Origin: Pseudomonas oryzihabitans NBRC 102199
GTDB taxonomy: Bacteria > Pseudomonadota > Gammaproteobacteria > Pseudomonadales > Pseudomonadaceae
Reading direction: 5' to 3'
Assembly: GCF_000730625.1 (NCBI RefSeq)
Contig: NZ_BBIT01000024.1
Coordinates: 19,611 to 83,610 of the forward strand
Length of the DNA stretch: 64,000 nucleotides
A program made the position numbers and the translations under genes. This document shows, piece by piece, positions 22,140 to 33,431 of the stretch. A model generated the notes under the pieces. That model did not search any database, had not been told where the DNA came from, and worked only from the letters and a program-made list of their open reading frames with translations. Position 1 is the stretch's first letter; each line of letters begins with the position of its first letter.

Positions 22140-23921
22140 TCAGCTCTCGACCTTGCGCGACACCTTTTCCACCCGCACCGTGGCCTTCCCGTCGACGGTC
22201 TTCTCTTCGCTCCCCTTGGCCTTGGGCTCACCCACGACGAAATGGAATTCTTCGCCGTGCTTGACCGCGCCATAGAGCACCGCCTTCTCGATCAGCTCGG
22301 TACCGCGCAGATGCCGCAGCATCAGCGGATCGCTGCGCAGATCGCGATAGAGCGCCAGGCACAGCAGCGCCATCACCACCACGAAGGGCAGCGAGACCAC
22401 AATAGTCAGATTCTGCAGGCCGTTGAGCGCCGCGCCCGGATTGCCCGGGTCGCCGATGGCCAGCATGATCGCCGCCACCGCGCCGGTGAGGGCGCCCCAG
22501 AAGATCACCGTGCGCCGCGAGGGCTCGGTGGTACCGCGCTCGGACAGGGTCCCCATCACCAGGGAGGCGGCGTCGGCGCCGGAGACGAAGAAGATCGCCA
22601 CCAGCACCATGACCAGCACCGAGGTCACCGAGACCCAGGGATAGCTGGCCAGCAGGTCATAGAGGGCGAAGTTGCTGTTCACCGCGCCGTCGACCAGGGT
22701 GAAGGCGCCCTGGCGCATGGCATCGATGGCCGCGCCGCCAAAGATGACGAACCAGACCACGCTGACCAGACTCGGCACCAGCAGGACCCCGGTGACGAAC
22801 TGGCGGATGGTGCGGCCGCGACTGATGCGGGCGATGAACATGCCGACGAAGGGTGTCCAGGAGATCCACCAGGCCCAGTAGAACACCGTCCAGCTGGACA
22901 GCCAGTTGCCCATGGCCTCGCCTCCGCTGGCACTGGTGCGCGCCATCATCTCCGGCAACAGGTCGATGTAGTCGCCGATGGCGGTGGGCAGCAGGTTGAG
23001 CATCAGCAGGGTCGGACCGACGACGAAGACGAACACGGCCAGGGCCACCGCCAGCACCATGTTGGTGTTGGACAGCCACTGGATGCCCTTCTCGACCCCG
23101 GATACGGCGGAGATGACGAAGGCCACCGTCAGAACCGTGATGATGCTGATGTAGAGCATCTTTCCCGGTTGCTCGATCCAGCCGTTGTGCTCCAGGCCGC
23201 CGGCGATCTGCAGGGCGCCCAGGCCCAGGGAGGCGGCCGAGCCGAACAGGGTGGCGAAGATCGCCATCATGTCGATGACGCGGCCGAGGGGGCCGTTGGC
23301 GTGCTCGCCGATCAGCGGGCGGAAGGCCACCGAGATCAGCTGGCAGCGGCCGCGGCGATAGGTGCCATAGGCGATGGCCAGGCCGACCACGGCGTAGATG
23401 GCCCAGGGGTGCAGGGTCCAGTGGAACAGCGTGGTCGCCATGGCCACCTGCAGGGCGGCGCTGCTCTGTCCCGCGGCGCCGCCGGGCGGCGGATTGAGAT
23501 AGTGCGACAGCGGCTCGGCGACGCCAAAGAACATCAGGCCGATGCCCATGCCGGCGCTGAACATCATCGCCACCCAGGAGAGGGTGCGGAATTCCGGTTG
23601 CTCGTCGTCGCGCCCCAGGGGGATCCGCCCATAGCGACTGGCGGCCAGCCAGATGACGAAGACCACGAAGCCGGTGGAGGTGAGCACGAACAGCCAGCCG
23701 AAATGGGTGATCACCCAGCCCTGGGCGGTCGAGGCGCTGCTGGCCAGACTGGCCTGGCTGACGAAGCCCCAGATCACGAAGGCCAGCGCGGCGATGCTGG
23801 TGACGCCGAAGACCACCCAGTCGGTGGTGCCGGCGAGTCGCCGATCCCGTCGCGCCTCCTCGGTCCGGGAGGGATCGGTGACGCTGATATCAAGTGTTTC
23901 GCTTTTTTCTTCCGTTGCCAT
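22140..23921 (-). CDS. BCCT-family betaine/carnitine/choline transporter
   Basis: A 593-residue inner-membrane protein with about 12 membrane segments, a charged N-terminal tail (about 45 residues) and a hydrophilic C-terminal tail of roughly 60 residues. The signature WWISWTPFVGMFIARISRGR (substrate-binding Trp box) and GMGIGLMFFGVAEPLSHYL place it in the betaine-choline-carnitine transporter family. It would import a quaternary ammonium compound with Na+ or H+, for osmoprotection or as a carbon/nitrogen source; the exact substrate cannot be assigned. It lies between vfr and trpC, which are neighbours in the P. aeruginosa order I recall. Confidence 0.9.
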   Translation of the reverse strand: MATEEKSETLDISVTDPSRTEEARRDRRLAGTTDWVVFGVTSIAALAFVIWGFVSQASLASSASTAQGWVITHFGWLFVLTSTGFVVFVIWLAASRYGRIPLGRDDEQPEFRTLSWVAMMFSAGMGIGLMFFGVAEPLSHYLNPPPGGAAGQSSAALQVAMATTLFHWTLHPWAIYAVVGLAIAYGTYRRGRCQLISVAFRPLIGEHANGPLGRVIDMMAIFATLFGSAASLGLGALQIAGGLEHNGWIEQPGKMLYISIITVLTVAFVISAVSGVEKGIQWLSNTNMVLAVALAVFVFVVGPTLLMLNLLPTAIGDYIDLLPEMMARTSASGGEAMGNWLSSWTVFYWAWWISWTPFVGMFIARISRGRTIRQFVTGVLLVPSLVSVVWFVIFGGAAIDAMRQGAFTLVDGAVNSNFALYDLLASYPWVSVTSVLVMVLVAIFFVSGADAASLVMGTLSERGTTEPSRRTVIFWGALTGAVAAIMLAIGDPGNPGAALNGLQNLTIVVSLPFVVVMALLCLALYRDLRSDPLMLRHLRGTELIEKAVLYGAVKHGEEFHFVVGEPKAKGSEEKTVDGKATVRVEKVSRKVES

Positions 23922-24141
23922 GGTTCTCGCATGCCCTGGTTATGGATGGCCTGGTGCGGCGGAGTCCTGGCTCGTCCTGCGACGGCCAGCCGCCTCCGCG
24001 ACTCGCCACGGTGCAACGAGTCGGAGGCCATTAACCGGGTTTATCCCTACAGAAACAAAGCCCTGCGTCGGCAGCGGGCACACGGAGGTCGTTCCCGCCG
24101 CCCGGGGTGGGCGCGAGTCGACCTGGATCACCCTGTGGAAA

Positions 24142-24171
24142 GAAAAAGGCCCCGGGGTGGTCCCGGGGCCT
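24142..24171 (-). terminator. Terminator of the trp operon (after trpC)
   Basis: Read on the minus strand: AGGCCCCGGG, loop ACCAC, CCCGGGGCCT, followed by TTTTCTTT. It lies 20 bases beyond the trpC stop. Confidence 0.9.
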
Positions 24172-24190
24172 CGTGCGGACGACCTTGGTC

Positions 24191-25018
24191 TCAGGCGTCT
24201 CTGAGCGGGAAGCGGCGATCCGGGAAGAACAGACGCTGCAGCTCCTGGCCTGGTTCGTCGGCGCGCATGAAGGCTTCGCCGACCAGGAAGGCGCGCACCT
24301 CGTTGGTTTCCATCAGCTCCACGTCGGCGCGATTGAGAATGCCGCTCTCGGTGATCACCAGGCGATCCTGGGGGATGCGCGGCAAGAGATCGAGGGTGGC
24401 TTCCAGGCTGACCTCGAAGGTGTGCAGGTTGCGGTTGTTGACCCCCACCAGCGGGGTGTCCAGCACCGTCAGGGCGCGTTCCAGCTCGGCGCCGTCATGC
24501 ACCTCGACCAGCACGTCCAGACCGACGTCCTTGGCCGTGGCGGCCAGCTCGCCCATCAGGCCGTCGTCCAGCGCGGCGACGATCAGCAGGATGCAGTCGG
24601 CGCCGATGGCCCGGGCTTCCACCACCTGGATGGGATCGACGAGGAAGTCCTTGCGGATCACCGGCAGCTGGCAGGCGGCGCGCGCCTGCTGCAGATAGGC
24701 GTTGCCACCCTGGAAGAAGTCCACGTCGGTGAGCACGCTCAGGCAGGTGGCCCCGCCCAGGGCATAGCTGTGGGCGATCTCGGCCGGCACGAAGTGTTCA
24801 CGGATCACGCCCTTGCTCGGCGAGGCCTTCTTCACCTCGGCGATGATCGCCGCCTCCTTGCGCGCCACCTGGGCCTGCAGGGCGCGGGCGAAGCCGCGCG
24901 GGGCGTCGGCGGCACGGGCCTGGGCCTCGAGTTCGGCCAGGCTGGTCCGGGCCTTGAGCTGGGCGATTTCCTCGGCCTTGCGGGCCAGGATCTTCTGCAA
25001 CACGGTTGGCACACTCAC
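24191..25018 (-). CDS. trpC: Indole-3-glycerol phosphate synthase
   Basis: A 275-residue monofunctional (beta/alpha)8 barrel catalysing ring closure of CdRP to indole-3-glycerol phosphate. [15 protein letters not shown] at the N-terminus, [13 protein letters not shown] (catalytic Lys loop), [50 protein letters not shown] and ITESGI are all present. It is not fused to trpF, as is normal for Pseudomonas. Its start overlaps the trpD stop by 4 bases, so the two genes are probably coupled; an operon terminator follows. Confidence 0.96.
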   Translation of the reverse strand: MSVPTVLQKILARKAEEIAQLKARTSLAELEAQARAADAPRGFARALQAQVARKEAAIIAEVKKASPSKGVIREHFVPAEIAHSYALGGATCLSVLTDVDFFQGGNAYLQQARAACQLPVIRKDFLVDPIQVVEARAIGADCILLIVAALDDGLMGELAATAKDVGLDVLVEVHDGAELERALTVLDTPLVGVNNRNLHTFEVSLEATLDLLPRIPQDRLVITESGILNRADVELMETNEVRAFLVGEAFMRADEPGQELQRLFFPDRRFPLRDA

Positions 25019-26064
25019 GGGCGACCCTCCTCGCGATAGACGGATGTGAAATGGGCGAGCTCGTCCAGCTTTTCCCGGGCCAGGCCGCTGTAGAGCGCGT
25101 CGTGGGCCAAGAGTACCCCTTCATGCAGGCTATGGGCGAGATCCGCGGCGTAGAGCGCCGCGCCGGCGTTGAGCACGATCATGTCGGCGGCCTTTTGCCC
25201 GGCTTCGGTCTTGCGTCGGCCGAGGGCGTCGCGGATCAGCGCCAGGGAGGCCTCGGGGCCGTCCACCGTCAGGCCGACCAGGGTCTGGCTCTTGATGCCC
25301 AGATCCTCCGGCAGCACCTGGTATTCGCTGATGCTGCCGTCCTTGAGTTCGGCCACCTGGGTCGCCGCGGCCAGGCTGAATTCGTCCAGGCCGTCGCGGG
25401 AGTGCACCACCAGCACGTGGTGGCTGCCCAGGCGCTGCAGCACCTCGGCCAGCGGCCGGCACAGCGCGGCGCTGAACACCCCGACCACCTGGTGGCGCAC
25501 GCCGGCCGGGTTGGTCAGAGGGCCGAGCATGTTGAACAGGGTGCGCAGCCCCAGGGAGCGACGCGGCCCGGCGGCATGGCGCATGGCGCTGTGGTGTGAC
25601 TGGGCGAACATGAAGCCGACGCCCACCTGCTCGACGCAGCGAGCGATCTGCTCGGGCGTCAGCTCCAGGTAGATGCCCGCGGCCTCCAGCAGATCGGCGC
25701 TGCCGCTCTTGCCGGACACCGCGCGATTGCCGTGCTTGGCCACCTTGCCGCCGGCCGCCGCGACCACGAACACCGAGGCCGAGGAGACGTTGAAGATGTT
25801 GGCGCCATCGCCACCGGTGCCCACCACGTCGACCACGTGATCGAGGCTCGGCAGCACCACAGGGGTGGCCAGTTCGCGCATCACGCTGACCGCGCCACAG
25901 ATCTCGTCGATGGTCTCGCTCTTGATGCGCATGCCCATGAGGAAGGCACCGATCTGCGCCTCGTCGGCGCCACCGGTCATGATCTGGCGCATCACCGCCT
26001 GCATTTCCGCCACATTGAGGTCGAGTTGTCCGCTGATGCGGTTCAGGGCCTGCTTGATGTCCAT
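25015..26064 (-). CDS. trpD: Anthranilate phosphoribosyltransferase
   Basis: A 349-residue enzyme transferring the phosphoribosyl group of PRPP to anthranilate. It has the PRPP-binding motif [20 protein letters not shown], the [19 protein letters not shown] loop, and [11 protein letters not shown] with the usual [22 protein letters not shown] segment. It starts directly after the trpG stop (zero-base gap) and overlaps trpC by four bases, so trpG-trpD-trpC is a tightly coupled unit. Confidence 0.96.
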   Translation of the reverse strand: MDIKQALNRISGQLDLNVAEMQAVMRQIMTGGADEAQIGAFLMGMRIKSETIDEICGAVSVMRELATPVVLPSLDHVVDVVGTGGDGANIFNVSSASVFVVAAAGGKVAKHGNRAVSGKSGSADLLEAAGIYLELTPEQIARCVEQVGVGFMFAQSHHSAMRHAAGPRRSLGLRTLFNMLGPLTNPAGVRHQVVGVFSAALCRPLAEVLQRLGSHHVLVVHSRDGLDEFSLAAATQVAELKDGSISEYQVLPEDLGIKSQTLVGLTVDGPEASLALIRDALGRRKTEAGQKAADMIVLNAGAALYAADLAHSLHEGVLLAHDALYSGLAREKLDELAHFTSVYREEGRP

Positions 26065-26658
26065 CTAGCGCCGTCCTCCCTGCTGCTGGAGAAAGTTGGC
26101 CAGCAGGTCGTGCCCATGCTCGGTGAGGATGGACTCGGGGTGGAACTGCACCCCCTCGATCATGAACTCGCGGTGCCGCAGGCCCATGATCTCGTCCATG
26201 CTGCCGTCCGGATGCTGGGTCCAGGCGGTGATCTCCAGGCACTCGGGCAGGGTCTCGCGCTTGACCACCAGCGAGTGGTAGCGGGTCACGGTGAAGGGAT
26301 TGGGCAGGCCGGCGAAGACGCCTTCGCCGTTGTGGTAGACCGGGCTGGTCTTGCCGTGCATCGGCTCGCGCGCCCGCACCACCTCGCCGCCAAAGGCCTG
26401 GCCCAGGCTCTGATGGCCCAGGCAGACGCCCAGCACCGGCAGCTTGCCGGCGAAGCGCTCCAGGGTGGCCAGGGAGATGCCCGCCTCGTTGGGCGTGCAG
26501 GGACCGGGGGAGACGACGATGCGCTCCGGCGCCAGGTCGTCCAGCGCCTCGACCGGCACCTCGTCGTTGCGCACCACCTTGACCTCGGCGCCCAGCTCGC
26601 CCAGGTACTGCACCAGGTTGTAGGTAAAGGAATCGTAGTTATCGAGCATCAGCAGCAT
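26065..26658 (-). CDS. trpG: Anthranilate synthase component II (glutamine amidotransferase)
   Basis: A 197-residue class I glutamine amidotransferase supplying ammonia to TrpE. The catalytic triad is visible: the nucleophile Cys in [15 protein letters not shown] and His/Glu in [11 protein letters not shown]. The oxyanion segment [11 protein letters not shown] is intact. I chose the ATG at 26658 ([20 protein letters not shown]), the canonical family start; the longer in-frame form would overlap the end of trpE. The gap to the upstream trpE is only 10 bases. Confidence 0.96.
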   Translation of the reverse strand: MLLMLDNYDSFTYNLVQYLGELGAEVKVVRNDEVPVEALDDLAPERIVVSPGPCTPNEAGISLATLERFAGKLPVLGVCLGHQSLGQAFGGEVVRAREPMHGKTSPVYHNGEGVFAGLPNPFTVTRYHSLVVKRETLPECLEITAWTQHPDGSMDEIMGLRHREFMIEGVQFHPESILTEHGHDLLANFLQQQGGRR

Positions 26659-26668
26659 GGTGGATTCC

Positions 26669-28147
26669 TCAGACGGACTGTTCGGCAAGGGTGACGGCGC
26701 GGAACATCGCGCGACGCTTGTTGAGGGTCTCTTCCCACTCCGCCGCCGGCTGGGAGTCGGCGACGATGCCGCCGCCCGCCTGCACGTGCAGTTCGCCGTC
26801 CTTGATCACCGCGGTGCGGATGGCGATGGCGGTGTCCATGTTGCCGTTCCAGGCCAGGTAACCCACGGCGCCGCCGTAGATGCCGCGCTTGACCGGTTCC
26901 AGTTCGTCGATGATCTCCATGGCGCGGATCTTCGGCGCCCCGGAAAGGGTGCCGGCCGGCAGGATGGCGCGCAGGGCGTCCATGGCGGAGAGCTCGGGCT
27001 TGAGCCGGCCGGTGACGTTGCTGACGATGTGCATCACGTTGGAATAACGCTCGATGACCATCTTCTCGGTCAGGGTCACGCTGCCGGTGGTGGAGACCCG
27101 GCCCACGTCGTTGCGGCCCAGGTCGATCAGCATCAGGTGCTCGGCCAGCTCCTTGGCATCGGCCAGCAGGTCGCGCTCGAGCGCCAGATCGGCTTCTTCG
27201 GTGGCACCACGTGGACGGGTCCCGGCGATGGGGCGCACGGTGATCTCGCCGTCTTCCACCCGCACCAGAACCTCGGGCGAACTGCCCACCACATGGAAGT
27301 CGCCGAAGTTGAAGAAATACATGTAGGGCGTGGGGTTGAAGCAGCGCAGCGCCCGATAGAGGTCGATGGGCGCAGCCTGGAAATCGATGGTCATGCGCTG
27401 CGAGGGCACCACCTGCATGCAGTCGCCGGCCAGGATGTAGTCCTTGATCCGCTCTACGGCGTTTTCATAGTCGGCACGGCTGTAGCTGGAGCGGAAGGCC
27501 GGTTCGCTGCCGCTGCCTACCGCGGCGAAGTCCAGGCCCAGGCGCGGGGCGATGGGCTGGCGAATGCGCTCGCGCAGCGCCGCGAGTCGGGCCTGGCCCT
27601 GCTCATAGGCGTTCGGCTGGCTCGGATCGACGAGCACGATGCAGTGCAGCTTGCCGGCCAGGTTGTCGAAGACCACAACTTCGTCCGAGACCATCAGCAG
27701 GATGTCCGGGGTGCCCAGCGGATCGGGATTGGGACTGGCGCCCAGGCGCTTCTCGACATAGCGCACGCAGTCATAGCCGAAGTAGCCCACCAAGCCGCCA
27801 TCGAACTTGGGCAGATTGGGCACCACCGGCACGCGATAGCGGGCCTTGAAGGCCTCGACGAAGGCCAGCGGATCCTCGACGGTGGCCGCCTCGAGCTCTC
27901 GCTCGCCCTCGTGCACCGTGACCTCGTACCCGCGGGCACGCAGCAGGGTCCGGCAGGGCAAGCCGATGATCGAATAGCGGCCCCATTTCTCACCGCCCTG
28001 CACCGACTCCAGCAGATAGGAGTTGGGCGCATCGGCCAGCTTGAGATAGAGGGACAGCGGGGTGTCGAAGTCGGCCAGGGTTTCGAAGGCCAGGGGAATG
28101 CGGTTATAGCCTTGAGCGGCCAGGCGCAGGAAGTCGTCGCGGGTCAT
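26669..28147 (-). CDS. trpE: Anthranilate synthase component I
   Basis: A 492-residue chorismate-utilising enzyme. The N-terminal part carries the feedback Trp-binding LLES motif ([20 protein letters not shown]). The C-terminal catalytic part has [41 protein letters not shown] and [21 protein letters not shown] with [12 protein letters not shown]. With TrpG it converts chorismate and glutamine to anthranilate. It is the first gene of a trpE-G-D-C run and is preceded by a Trp-codon leader peptide, suggesting transcription attenuation. Confidence 0.96.
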   Translation of the reverse strand: MTRDDFLRLAAQGYNRIPLAFETLADFDTPLSLYLKLADAPNSYLLESVQGGEKWGRYSIIGLPCRTLLRARGYEVTVHEGERELEAATVEDPLAFVEAFKARYRVPVVPNLPKFDGGLVGYFGYDCVRYVEKRLGASPNPDPLGTPDILLMVSDEVVVFDNLAGKLHCIVLVDPSQPNAYEQGQARLAALRERIRQPIAPRLGLDFAAVGSGSEPAFRSSYSRADYENAVERIKDYILAGDCMQVVPSQRMTIDFQAAPIDLYRALRCFNPTPYMYFFNFGDFHVVGSSPEVLVRVEDGEITVRPIAGTRPRGATEEADLALERDLLADAKELAEHLMLIDLGRNDVGRVSTTGSVTLTEKMVIERYSNVMHIVSNVTGRLKPELSAMDALRAILPAGTLSGAPKIRAMEIIDELEPVKRGIYGGAVGYLAWNGNMDTAIAIRTAVIKDGELHVQAGGGIVADSQPAAEWEETLNKRRAMFRAVTLAEQSV

Positions 28148-28182
28148 GATCAGCCTCGTGGCGAGGAAAACGAAAGGTCGGG

Positions 28183-28210
28183 TGCACAGCGTGCCGGTCT
28201 GATACCGGCA
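28183..28210 (-). promoter_or_regulatory. Candidate attenuator hairpins between trpL and trpE
   Basis: Read on the minus strand after the leader stop, a hairpin TGCCGGT-ATCAG-ACCGGCA (28210-28192) overlaps a second small hairpin GCAC-GCT-GTGC (28193-28183), so the two are mutually exclusive. A pyrimidine-rich stretch with TTTCGTTTT follows. This suits an attenuation switch, but the folding was judged by eye only. Confidence 0.45.
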
Positions 28211-28219
28211 GGGACGAAA

Positions 28220-28264
28220 TCAGGCGCGCCAGCGCCAACGGGCCAGGGCCTTGATGACTTTCAT
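28220..28264 (-). CDS. trpL: trp operon leader peptide
   Basis: A 14-residue reading frame MKVIKALARWRWRA ends with TGA 72 bases before trpE and carries two Trp codons separated by one Arg codon next to the stop, the signature of an attenuator leader peptide. The same frame stays open upstream to a GTG at 28300 (26 residues with a third Trp codon), so the true start is uncertain. Ribosome stalling at the Trp codons would alter folding of the hairpins downstream. Attenuation of trpE has been reported in Pseudomonas putida; its operation here is inferred. Confidence 0.72.
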   Translation of the reverse strand: MKVIKALARWRWRA

Positions 28265-28388
28265 CCATGCTCGCGAGGAGCCTGTGCGGGTGACCACCAC
28301 GATGCGATCTCTTGCTCTTGGGGCGGGGGTTGAAGGGCCACGTTAGCCTAGCCGGCGCGGCATGGCAACCGGCCGGCCACTTCGGCGG

Positions 28389-29069
28389 CTAGATGAACAG
28401 TTCGCGCAGATCGTCGACGACCAGATCCGGCTGCTCGCTGGCGATGGGCTCGCCATGGTTGTAGCCGTAGCTCAGGGCCACGCAGCGCACCCCGGCGGCC
28501 CGGGCGGCGCGGATGTCGTTGCGCGAATCGCCGATGAACAGGGCCTGGCCGGCCGCTACCCCCGCCTGCTGCATGACCCACAGCAGGCCCGCCGGATCGG
28601 GCTTCTGCTGCGGCAGGGTATCGCCGCCGACGATCCAGTCGAAGTCGCCCAGCCCCATGTCGGCCAAGAGCGGCGCGACGAAGCGTTCCGGCTTGTTGGT
28701 GATCACCGCCAGGCGCACGCCCAGGGTGCGCAGCAGCGCCAGGCTGTCCAGCACGCCGGGATAGACGCGGGTCAGGGCGTGACTGCCGCCATAGAGCGCC
28801 ATGAACAGCGCCAGGGCCTCGTCGGCGGCGGCATCGTCCACCGCGTCATGCCGCATGTCATCCGCCAGTGCCCGGCGTACCAGTACCCGGGCGCCATTGC
28901 CGATCCACAGCCGCACCTTGTCCAGTCCCGCCGGCGCGCGGCCCAGGCGTTCAAGCATGGCATCCACCGCGGCGGCCAGGTCCGGCGCCGAATCCAGCAG
29001 GGTGCCGTCGAGGTCGAACATCACCAGGGCGGGCGGATGCCCGCCACCGAGGCGTACCAGGGCGCTCAT
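28389..29069 (-). CDS. gph: Phosphoglycolate phosphatase
   Basis: A 226-residue HAD-superfamily hydrolase. Motif I is [15 protein letters not shown] (nucleophile Asp plus DxD), motif II is the AVITNKP Thr, and motifs III and IV are in [11 protein letters not shown] and [16 protein letters not shown]. The small alpha-helical cap and placement after rpe match Gph, which removes 2-phosphoglycolate formed during repair of 3'-phosphoglycolate DNA ends. It overlaps the rpe stop by four bases. Other HAD phosphatases share these motifs, so the assignment leans on context. Confidence 0.88.
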   Translation of the reverse strand: MSALVRLGGGHPPALVMFDLDGTLLDSAPDLAAAVDAMLERLGRAPAGLDKVRLWIGNGARVLVRRALADDMRHDAVDDAAADEALALFMALYGGSHALTRVYPGVLDSLALLRTLGVRLAVITNKPERFVAPLLADMGLGDFDWIVGGDTLPQQKPDPAGLLWVMQQAGVAAGQALFIGDSRNDIRAARAAGVRCVALSYGYNHGEPIASEQPDLVVDDLRELFI

Positions 29070-29743
29070 ACCGAGCGGGCCTTGGCCAGTTCGGCGCGCA
29101 TCGCCTGGATCACCGCGGCATAGTCGGGCTGGCCGAAGATGGCCGAGCCGGCGACGAAGGTATCGGCCCCGGCACGGGCGATCTCGCCGATGTTCTTGAC
29201 GTTGACCCCGCCATCGATCTCCAGGCGGATCGGCCGGCCCGAGGCGTCGATCAGGGCGCGTGCCTCGCGCAGCTTGTCGAGGGTGCCGGGAATGAATTTC
29301 TGGCCGCCGAAGCCGGGGTTGACGCTCATCAGCAGCACCATGTCGATCTTGTCCATGACGTACTTCAGGGCATCCAGCGAGGTGGCCGGATTGAACACCA
29401 GGCCGGCCCGGCAACCGCCGTCCTTGATCAGCTGCAGCGAGCGATCGATGTGCTCGGAGGCCTCGGGGTGGAAGGTGATGTCGGTGGCGCCGGCCTCGAT
29501 GAAATCGCCGATGATGCGATCCACCGGCTTGACCATCAGGTGCACGTCGATGGGCGCGGTCACCCCGTAGTTGCGCAGCGCCTTGCAGACCATGGGGCCG
29601 ATGGTGAGATTGGGCACATAGTGGTTGTCCATCACGTCGAAATGGACCATGTCGGCACCGGCGGCGAGGACCTTGTCGACCTCCTCGCCCAGGCGGGCGA
29701 AATCGGCGGACAGGATCGAGGGAGCGATGGCGAAGGGTTGCAT
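29066..29743 (-). CDS. rpe: Ribulose-phosphate 3-epimerase
   Basis: A 225-residue (beta/alpha)8 metalloenzyme interconverting ribulose-5-phosphate and xylulose-5-phosphate. Family motifs: [35 protein letters not shown] (metal-binding His/Asp), [22 protein letters not shown] and [12 protein letters not shown]. The start at 29743 gives the family N-terminus and has GAGG upstream. It forms an rpe-gph pair that points toward trpE. Confidence 0.95.
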   Translation of the reverse strand: MQPFAIAPSILSADFARLGEEVDKVLAAGADMVHFDVMDNHYVPNLTIGPMVCKALRNYGVTAPIDVHLMVKPVDRIIGDFIEAGATDITFHPEASEHIDRSLQLIKDGGCRAGLVFNPATSLDALKYVMDKIDMVLLMSVNPGFGGQKFIPGTLDKLREARALIDASGRPIRLEIDGGVNVKNIGEIARAGADTFVAGSAIFGQPDYAAVIQAMRAELAKARSV

Positions 29744-29881
29744 GGGATAGCCTCGGCGAAGGTTAAGTGGCGGCATTGTAACGGAGATCCGTCTGCGGCT
29801 CGGGCGTTCCCGCTGCCCCGACGGGGCGAACGGCGGTAGGCTCGCCAGGGTCAACCGTCCCCCTGTCGAGGATTCCCGTCG

Positions 29882-30866
29882 ATGTCGTCGCCCGCCCTGC
29901 TGCCGCTCTGCCTCCTCCTGCTCGGCCTTGCCGCCCCGGTGCCTGCCGAAGAGGCGCCCACCCCGGCACCGGAAACGCCGGCGGCGCCGGCCGCCGTGGC
30001 CCCGGCGTTGGAGCGCAGCCAGGAGCAGCAGCAGGCGCTGATGCGGCAACTGCCCGCCGAGCAGCAGAAGACCCTGCAGGCTGGCGACGAATCCTTTCTC
30101 ACCCTGCTAGTGCCCGCCGCCCGGGCCAAGGCCGCCGGAACGGTGGTGCTGGTGCCGGGCGATGGCGAATCGGCCGACTGGCCCAATGTGGTGGCGCCCG
30201 TGCGCCAGCAGTTGCCCACCTTCGGCTGGCAGACCATCAGCCTGAGCCTGCCCGATCCCTATGACCCCGTGGTGGCGATCGAGCGGGACACCGCGCCGGC
30301 GGACACCGACGCCCAGGCCAACAGCGAGCAGGCAGCACCGCCGGTGACCGGCGGCAGCGGTACGGCGCCCGCCGCCCCGACCCAGGCCGAAGCCGGCAGC
30401 GGCGAACCGGCCCAGGCGGCGGTCGCACCGGTGGATCCCGAAGCCGCGGCCAATGCCCAGGCCACCCGGGTACTGGCGCGCATCGCCGCCGGCATCGACC
30501 TGGCGCTGCAACAGGGCGCCAGCCCCATCGTGCTGGTCGGTCACGGCACCGGCGCCTACTGGGCGGCGCGCTATCTGGCGGAAAAGGAACCGGCCGAGGT
30601 CAAGCAACTGGTGCTCATCGACGCCCGCGAACCCCAGGGCATGCCGCCGCGGCTGGACGCCACCATGGGCAAGACCGACCTGCAGATCGCCGACCTGGTG
30701 CACGCCCCCGGAGCGGCCGCCCAGCGGCGCAAGGAACGCGCGGCGCAAAAGGCCAACAAGGGCTATCGGCAGATCGATCTGCCGGTGATTCCCGGCGACC
30801 GGGCCGCCGAGCAGGAACAGACCGTCCGCCGCCTGCGCGCCTGGCTGGATCGGCTGCCACCGGCCG

Positions 30867-30892
<26 letters not shown>
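29882..30892 (+). CDS. Exported DUF3530-type alpha/beta-hydrolase-like protein
   Basis: A 336-residue protein with a signal peptide ([20 protein letters not shown], cut probably after PAEE or VPA) followed by a Pro/Ala-rich linker. The rest resembles an alpha/beta-hydrolase: a [16 protein letters not shown] strand-loop near residue 90, a low-complexity Ala/Pro/Glu insert (about 142-185) and a nucleophile-elbow-like [17 protein letters not shown]. The elbow reads GHGTG, so the usual Ser is replaced by Thr; the protein may not be a standard hydrolase. This matches DUF3530 proteins found near rpe in Pseudomonas. Function unknown; likely periplasmic. Confidence 0.7.
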
Positions 30893-33312
<2,420 letters not shown>

Positions 33313-33431
33313 TTACAGCGGATCCCCCGGCCCTAGCCGATGCGCAGGTCATGTTTTATTATCCGCTATCTTTTTGAGCCCATCGAGAGGCCGCGGCCCC
33401 TTAATGGCCGGCGTGCAGGACGACTTTAAGG

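Noticed and set aside
22242..24698. An 818-codon plus-strand frame opposite the BCCT and trpC genes
   Set aside because: His/Gln/Gly-rich antisense product spanning two unrelated real genes and their intergenic terminator.
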